Assembly (NCBI GenBank): GCA_936432065.2
Contig: OW386287.2
Span: 88,269,688 to 88,333,687 of the forward strand
DNA: 64,000 nt
DNA from: Rutpela maculata
Taxonomy: Eukaryota; Arthropoda; Insecta; Coleoptera; Cerambycidae
Direction: 5' to 3'
A program made the translations under genes and the position numbers. Numbering within the stretch: position 1 is the stretch's first letter; each line of letters begins with the position of its first letter. Below the pieces are notes generated by a model, which made no database searches, was not told the DNA's origin, and saw only the letters and a list, made by a program, of their open reading frames with translations. Of the stretch, positions 39,301 to 48,300 are shown in pieces.

Positions 39301-42300
39301 TATTAGTTTAAAATTAACCATTTACATTAATATGAAGCATACGGAATAATACTCTTGAATGATATTTGCAAAGATAATATTACTGACGTTATTATAAATT
39401 TAAGAAAACCAATTTTAATATTTCTACTTGGTTGTAGAACATCCTGTAGAAGAAATGCATGTTTAACAAAAGTGTTGTATTTATGTATTTGGGCCATTTA
39501 TTTATATATGTATGAGTACCCAAAAACATAAAAATTATTAAGTTAACAAATAACATTTTTAGACTGTTTTTTAATTTTGCTGAAAAAAAAATAGAATGAG
39601 CTTAAACATTTATTCTATTACCCATTATATCATTAAACTAAATAGAATTATTTTGTTTTTTTTTTTAATGTGCCCTGTTATGAACTTTCGATTTTTGATA
39701 CACATATAATAAATTGCCTAAAATACTGAGGATGCAATATATATCCTGCAATTCTTTCTGCCACAGTTGCATTAATATTAAGATTCTATATTTCTTCATC
39801 TAATTTCTTATTTTATTGTTTCAAATTGAAATCTTGTTCTTTTTATTTACATATCTTAATATTTATATGAGAAGAACATTGTCTGCAGGCCTGAATCAAC
39901 ATTGTTTCTGACTTTATTAATAATTGCTATTGCATTGTAGTTGAGTAGTTCATAACACCAGTAGTGTGATGATTTTTCAGTTTATGCAATTTCAAATTAC
40001 ATTAATTAATAATATGCTAAGTTGACCAACTTTAATGGGAGGTGCCAATATATTTTTGCTTATTTTAAATTTTGTACAAGGTCAAGTACAATAACGTTGA
40101 ATGCATTTGTAAATGTGTGGCAAATAAAAATACTCTGTAACGCAGTGACATCAGTGATTATTATAAACACGGCATTGAGGTGATTTATGTTTCAGATTAT
40201 ACAGGGTGTCTCATCAGGAACTGCATCGATCGATATAAGGAAAAGTACGCACCAGAAAATTTTGAAAATTTAGGGAGCTACTAATGGCAGTGTGGCCAAT
40301 CCAACTAAAATAATTACAAGCATCTGGCACTTTCAATTATACCGGAAGTTGATACCAACTTGCTTATTTTAGGGTTTTTGAAAAGAACATAAAATTCTGA
40401 GTAAAAAATATATAGGATATCCTATGCCTAAACCCGGCCATATTTGACATTTATAAAAAAAATTTGGCAGGTGTAATGGTTTACAATAACCTTTATAACT
40501 TTCTTCGTGTAAAAGATACTCATTTGCTTTTTGGCATGTAAAAAGAACACAAGGAGAGCTGCATTCTACAATTCGGTGTTTTCACAAATTTTAAAATCTC
40601 ATTGACTGTGAAGATGATACTTATTATAACTAAAAACATTTGAATTTCCGCAACCAGTTGAATAATATCCAAAAAAAAAATTTGAATTAAAATTTTACCG
40701 CCCAAAACACTAAGCTATATTGTTGACGTCATCGGTCATAAACACCTAACCTCCAAAAAAAACGTATCTTTTAAAAATTTCCGAGTAATATGTCACTATT
40801 ATGAAAATTTCCGCTTGGTTCTCGTATTTTCCACTAAAATCTTGTTCAATGTAATGTTCATAAAGTTTTAAATATCTTCTCCCAATAAAATAAGGCGATT
40901 TTTGTAGTTTTGAAATACAATCTATAATTAGTAGCCCATTTTTAGTTGTCAACAATATTGAGACATCATTTGCGTCAATTTTTAAATGTTTGCTTGGAGC
41001 CATACTGGTTTCAAATGAGAAGTGCGGATATAATCATTAAAAATGACAATAAACTTAAAAAACCTAAAAGTTGAGGTTATGTTAATGCAACCGATGACGT
41101 CAAAGCCCGTTTTGTATAAAATCCGTTCAGTTATTCAGTTTTGTTATTTATTTGTTGAAATTTTAAATTGATAGATGAAAGAATGGTGTTTAAATATTGG
41201 TAAGTGCTTTAATGTATGGAGTACTTCATTTTAATATTATCAAAAAATCAAATTTGCATACAGTGAAAACACCTAATTGAATTACATTCAATAATAGTAT
41301 ACCAAGTGTTCCATTTTTGATGTTACATTTTGTAAACTTCAAACTGCGAAAACTTGTTTAGGTCAAATGGAACACCCTATATTTTTTTACATCAAGTTAT
41401 GTAAAATTAAATTCCTTGTTTTTGATATCAGCATTGTGGGCGTTTAAGTTACAACTTTTTGAAATATTTGTGATTTTCTTAGAAATTCAAGAAATGTTAG
41501 TAAACATTTTATCAAATTCAAAAAGTCTTCGTGGGTGTAATTTAAACGCGGTGGTATTTTTTTTACATAAGAGAATGACTGACATTACTGATTCTTTCTA
41601 ATCATGACTAATTTGATAAAATTTTTACTAACAATTCTTGAATTTCTAAGAAAATCGCAAATATTTCAAAAAGTTGTAACTTAAACCCCCACAATGCTTA
41701 TATCAGAAAAAAAGGAATTTATCTACTCTTATTAGGTTGTATACTAATTAATGAACTGCTTTTGAACAATTAATAGTATACATAAACAGACAGCGTGAGT
41801 TATAATGGGTGAGTTATTATAACTCACGCTAGGTACAGAGCCAATCACCTTTATCTTCATGCCTAGCCTGTCCAATCGACTTAACGCGCGACACACGAAG
41901 GTGGAGCCAGGGAGGTAGTGACAGATTATTCCCGTTAATGTCTATAAAGATTTTCTGAAATGTCACAATATGCTACTTTTGATTCGTTCGTGCCGAGCCG
42001 AATTTTCCAATTTCGCCATGCAATTTACGATCAGGTTTATCTGAGAGGCTTCCTCTTTACGTCACGACATCGTACGGCCGTCCCAATGGTGTTTTTCGAA
42101 AAATATGACCGTGTCAATATTGCATGTTTTTGCAATTTTTTTGACTCCGAAATGTAAGCTGTTTTTTGTTATTTTTCGCAGGTATCTCCGAAACGGTGAG
42201 AGTTAGCTCGAAATAAAAAACAAGGTCAAACGAGTATTTTCCATTACGAATCTTTTCCTACTATCAGAATTTTGATTTTTTTTTTTTCGTTTCGGAGATA

Positions 42301-45300
42301 ACTACTGAAGTGTTGGCCATGTACGGCAAAAAATCGCAAATTTTGAGCTTCTACAGTTGGCAACTTTTTAATCTTGGCTCCTACGCCAAAAGACTACTCT
42401 AGTTAACTTAAGTAGAATTAAAGTTGCTAAAACTCTTTTTTTTATTTTTTAAATTCCGACAAAAATGAAGGAATTAGGGGGGGCGGAATTTGGAACTTTT
42501 TTTTTTCAGTAGAATTTCTCTGTTTTGTCACCGTAATTAATCGGTAATTAACTGAAATTGATCTCATATATGATGTTCACTTAATATCATGTACTACTTT
42601 GACGCTCCGTTAATCTTGGCCCTTCGAAACAAAGGTTTCTGAGAAAAATTATTTTTTTAAGATTTACATACACTCTAAAGGAAAAGGTGTAATTTCTTAC
42701 ATTTCCTCGAATATCTCAATAATTATCGTTTTTTTTTTTTCGAAAAATTTGTAGACTGCTTATGTAAAGAGAATTACATGAGCTTTCCGACGCTTTTTTA
42801 ATTTTTTCTCTGACATAAAAAACAAAGACAACCAATATAAAAGGGTGAACAAAAATTAAATTTTACAGTTAATTTTATTAATAAACCAACAGTAATTTAA
42901 ACAAAATTTTCTCAATTTAATATTCATTGTTACAATCGTAGATAAAGTATAGTATTCAACTTGCGGTAATGGTAATAACTCACTTGATGAATTACAGCAC
43001 TCGCCTATGGCTCGTGCTGCAAACTTTCATCTGTGTGAGTTATTACCTACATTACCACTCGTTGAATAATATGCTATTAATTTTACATAACTTGATGTAA
43101 AAAAATATGAGTGTTCCATTTGACCCAAACAAGTTTTCGCGGTTTGAAGTTTACAAAATATAACGTCAAAAATGGAACACTTGGTATACTATTATTGAAT
43201 GTAATTTAATTGTAGAGTGCAGCTCTCCTTATGTTCTTTTTATGTGCCAAAAAGCAAATGAGTATCTTTTACACAAAGAAAGTTATAAAGGTTATTGTAA
43301 ACCATTACACCTGTCAATTTTTTTTTAATGTCAAATATTTTTGAAATGACTGGCATAGGCATAGGGTATCCTACAGAATTTTATGCTCTTTTCGAAAACC
43401 CTAAAATATATAGGGTTCCATTTAAAATAAGCAAGTTGGTATCGACTTCCGGTATAACCAGAAGTGCCAGATGCTTGTAATTATTTAGTTGGATTGGCTA
43501 CATTGCCATTAGTAGCTCCCTAAATTTTCAAAATTTTCTGGTGTGTACTTTTCCCTATATCGATCGATGCAGTTCCTGGTGAGATACCCTGTATAGACTA
43601 CGAAAAATCATTAATAAAATGAGAAAACTGCAATTTTCATAATTCCAGCAATAATATAAGCTTTATCAACAGAGCTCTTAATACACAACAAACATACAAA
43701 AATCATACAAACACAATAATGTATTAATATTACACACAGACAAATACTTATTTAAGAATCATTCTTTATGTGCTCCATACGAAGCCTCTTAAAAATATGT
43801 GCATTCCTACATTCTTGTGGCTTTAAAGATGTTCACTAATTTTTTATTATAATTAAAACCGATAGATCTAATAATATAGAAATACATAGCAATCTTGAAA
43901 TCGCTCTAGAATATTTTTGCTGAAATAATGGCAAAATACTAACAACGAATTTGACTAGGCTATAAAAAGCTCCTTGACTTGAGGCCACTTTCCTATTATA
44001 ATAATGGCTTCATAAATGCATGGTTTCTATTTACTTTAGTAGATGGCGCGAGCAATAAGGTCCTACAATTACCTGAGTATGTGCATCGTATAACTAACAT
44101 AACCTCAAATTTTAAGATTTTTTTCGTTTATTCTCATTTTTAATGTTTGTATAGGCATTTTTAGCTTGGAGCCATACTGGCTCCAAGCAAATATTTAAAA
44201 ATTCACGCAAATAATACTTCAATATTGTTGATTGATAAAAATAGACTGCTAATTATAGGTTAGATTCATAACCTGCAAAAGTGTCTTATTTTATTGTGAC
44301 AAACTATTTAAAACTTCATACACATTACATTGAACTTGATTTTGGTTGAAAGTACAGGAACCAGGCAGAAATTTTAATAATAGGTATGTAATACTTGTAA
44401 ATCTTAAGAAATATATATTTTTGAGGTTAGCTGTGGCGCCACGTGCAATGCTGCATATAGTGTTGCATATATTCTTTCAATGTTTTAATTTAGCTACTTA
44501 TTGTTAGATGTCACTGGACTCTTGTTTCACTAAACAAAAAACAAAAGGCCGGGAATGTATGCAACACTGTATGCACGTATGCACAGAACCTGTAAAATTA
44601 TCTATCTATGCGTAAGTAATGAGAGAACTTATTGGTCCTGCCATCTATTACATTATGTACAAAGTAAGCACTTATGAAGCCACTGTGAGGGTTGTCGTCG
44701 CATCACCTATTTCATACACCCTGCTTGAGGCTGACATATGTGATGTCACTGTCTTTATAGACTGTGCAGCATACAGCCTGTTTTCAAACACTTCTCAAAT
44801 AATCTGAGTTTCATGTCGCTTGTTGTGTGAAACTAGACCTAAATGATTTTAAATGAGTGATGGATTGAGTTTGAATTAATGAACACATTTAAAATAACCC
44901 AGAAAAAATTTCTATTAGTTACCACAGTATTTATTGAATAAACAGCAATGGTTTGCTGCGACCAGAAGAACACTACAGGATGTATTGCAGAAAACAACCT
45001 TTATTACTATGAAGGGCACTTTGTACCTTAAAGATTAGAAATTCTATATTAATAATTTTTATTTTAAATGGTATACTTAAAAAAGCGTTATCATCATATA
45101 TCAAAATAGCATTATCTTGAGTAAAGTTGCTGCTCAATTAAAACCTGAAGTAATTCCTCATATTTACTTGTCAGCCAGATAAATAAACAATTGACCCCAA
45201 CTGAAAGAGTGAAAAAGAGGCAAGAAAAGAAAGATTTTTAAAAATTTAAGTAAACCTGGAGTAAATATGCACGAAAAAAATTCCAGCCACAGCCATCGAC

Positions 45301-48300
45301 CAGTGTGTCTTTGAATCCAATAATACGTACATATTCGTTATTTATCGTACTCTCAATTTTTCTTGTCAATTCAATCCATTTCATTACTGTAATATACAGG
45401 TGTCGTTGCAAACAAAAGCAGTCATTGAGAATGCAACAATGTCTCTCATGGGTACCGAGTGAGGAAATTCTCTGAAAGTATTGCATACTCCTAATTTACT
45501 CTGTCCATTTTAGCGCCTCTGTGTCAATGATCAGATGATACAGATTTGGGACTGGGCGAGAATTGATGGTTTCCCATCCGGTTTGTATTTGACTTCTGCG
45601 AGCCAACACCTCGCACTTGAATAATATGTGTTCCACCTTTACAGTTTCTTTCCCCTTTATATGGAGTCTAGTTGCCCATATTTTCAGATTTTATGCAGGA
45701 AAATGTCCTCTTAGAAGACCCGTTATTATTCTTATCTGTAGCTTGTTTTTTGAGTGCAAGTCTTCTGTTTGGCCATGGTCCTTTCATCAGTTTTTCGATA
45801 TCGATTTCTTAGAATGTTTCTCCAGTGCTTTTTATGCTTATTCTTGACTCAATCTTTGATAACCCCTACCTGAGCTTTTGGTAATTTCCAGCACAGATTT
45901 TGGGTCATAGACTGTGTTGCCTGCTCCTTGTCTGGCAAGTTTATCAACTTTTTTGTTGTTGCCAAAATATCCCAGAACCTAGAGTAATTTGATTGTTCTG
46001 CTTTCTCAGAATTTTAAGCTCTTCAAGGTAGTCCCATACCAATCTGGATGACACCTTATTGAAGGCTAATGTCCTTAGTGCCATCTGATTCAATTGAAGA
46101 TCTGTTGGTTTACTTTTCCTCTACCAGTATTCTCATGTATACACTTAAGGATTTCTGTCTCGAATACAGTAAAGTAGTGTCCAAGAGATAGGTTTATACT
46201 CGCCCTTAGCCATTCTTCGTGTATTCCCATTCCAGATCCTGTTTCCATTCTAGACTGATCAATGTATCAGATCAATCCTTTACATATTCTTATCTGCAGC
46301 CTGTTCTTTGAGGGCAAGTCTTCTGTTTGTTTGGGCATGGTCCTTTCATGAGTATTTTTCGATATCGATTTCCTAGAATGTTTCTGCAGTGCTTTATGTG
46401 CTTATTCTTGACCCAGTCTTTGATAGCCCCTCTGTCCGAGCTTTTGGCGACTTTCAGCACAGATTCTGGATCATAAAATGTGTTGCCTGCTCCTTGTCTG
46501 ACAAGTTTCTCAACTTTCTTTGTTGGCATTTATTTCAGAATATCCCAGAATCTAGAGTAATTTGACTCTGTTCTGTTTCTCAGAATTTTAAACTCTTCAA
46601 GGTAGTCCCATACCAGTCTGGATGACACCTTATTGGAGGCTAATGTCCTTAGTGCCGTCTGATTCAATTGAAGATCTGTTGGTTTACTTTTCCTCTATCA
46701 GCATTTTCATGTATACACTTAAAGATTTCTGTCTGGAATACGATAAAGAGATTTATATTCGCCCTTAGCTTTCTTCATGTATTCCATTCTAGACTGATCA
46801 ACTTATCAGATTAGTCTTTTACTTAATATGTCAGGAGTTCCTGTTATCCAATCCTCTATCTCCAATGATATTGAAAGGCTTCATGAATGGTATCATATAT
46901 TCTGACCTTATGTTCGGTGTGGTCTTCTACCATGTTTACTATTCTCATGTGCCCTGATCTTGCTTATATGCCCCTCCATTCTGTCCCTCTCCCTTTAGAT
47001 TGCTATGCTAAGTGGGGGACGGGGGATGTTAGGTTTGTTTCTACAAGAAATCACATACTAGTCAGAGCCAATAAGCTCTGTCTAACGTGGTCAGCTGACC
47101 AATCACAAACTGTTTTCAACCAATCGTATTGACTTTGACTAGTCCATGATTGTTGTAGAAACAAACCTGTTAACTAGTCTCCATGGCTGTCATGAGGGTG
47201 CTTTTCATAGTGCCTGTGATTTCCAAACAAGTCAGTTCTCTGTACTTGGCTTATCTTTTTCGTTGCTGTTGTTTGAAGTTCCCTTAGATCACCAAAGTAG
47301 AATAAAATATAATTTATTGCTGCTTTTGATACAAAAGTCATAAAAAAGGTACACAACAATAAAATATAAGTGTCAAATACTATACTTTTCTAATTGGTTA
47401 GGGGCATGTTTTGCAATACATAAACATGTAATATATTGTCATTGTGGACTATCCCATACAGCGGATGCATCTGATTTGAGCTGGAAAGTACTTAACTTGT
47501 CCCACGTAAATATCCGTTTTGAGCACAGGAGATGCGATTCATTTTTACGTATATATCCGGCTTAGGCGGTCAAAAGGTTAAACAGGATTTAATTTCTTTG
47601 TAAACATCCCTATTGTTTGGTAGGACTCGATCTTTACGTGCAATTAAAAAAATACTGTGATTTATCGAAAAATGTCAAGGGATACTTTAAAATGAGCCTA
47701 AACAGATTAATCTTGAGTGTTCAAAATTATTATAAACCAGATTGTAGAAGGCATCTTTTTGCAAATTTTTTTGCACAATTATTAATAAACAATAGGTGGA
47801 AAAAGTTATTTTACTAATTATTATCCATTGTTTAAAATATTAAGAGAATTAAGAATCATGTAGGAGTCAGACATGAATATAATAAAACCAGTCCGCACGT
47901 TGTTGTTATCGAAAAATATTCCCCATTTTGGTCATACATATTACGTGTATGACTAGTGACAAAACACTTTAAAATGCCTAAATAGTCATCACTGCGTTCC
48001 GGCAACTAATTGCGCTAGTTGAGATATTAACTATTGATTCTCACTGGTTTCATCCATTCTTTAATTAATTGAACAGCTGAACAGCTAATTGATTGGCCTA
48101 ATTGTAGAAAAACTAAAGAAATTTGAAACGTATAACACAGAAATTAATTATATAATTAAGGTGGATAAGGCAATTTCTAGTGCTTATCTAATCATGTATA
48201 TATTCATTTTAACGTTGAGTGTAGTTCTGCAACTTTTTTAAGTCTCTGAAGTCATAATTCCAAAGTGGTGATATATATTTTACTGTATTAAAACAGGCTC

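Larger units (their letters stand above)
40201..43592. mobile_element. 3.4-kb inverted-repeat element (ACAGGGTGTCTC ends), internally nested
   Basis: Ends ACAGGGTGTCTCATCAGGAA and its inverse TTCCTGGTGAGATACCCTGT. The arms match over about 510 bp in total: left 40,201-40,574 plus 41,274-41,410, right 43,068-43,592. The left arm is split by a 0.7-kb element, for which the right arm shows the unfilled site. Two more palindromes lie inside: 41,412-41,725 (arms TTCCTTGTTTTTGATATCAGC) and 42,950-43,070 (arms ATTCAAC...GGTAATGGTAATAACTCAC). The unique core 41,830-42,950 encodes nothing I recognise. Confidence 0.83.

Noticed and set aside
47617..47817. 66-codon frame in intron 7
   Set aside because: No family resemblance, no splice signals in the right phase to join Lrch, and exons 7 and 8 already join in frame without it.
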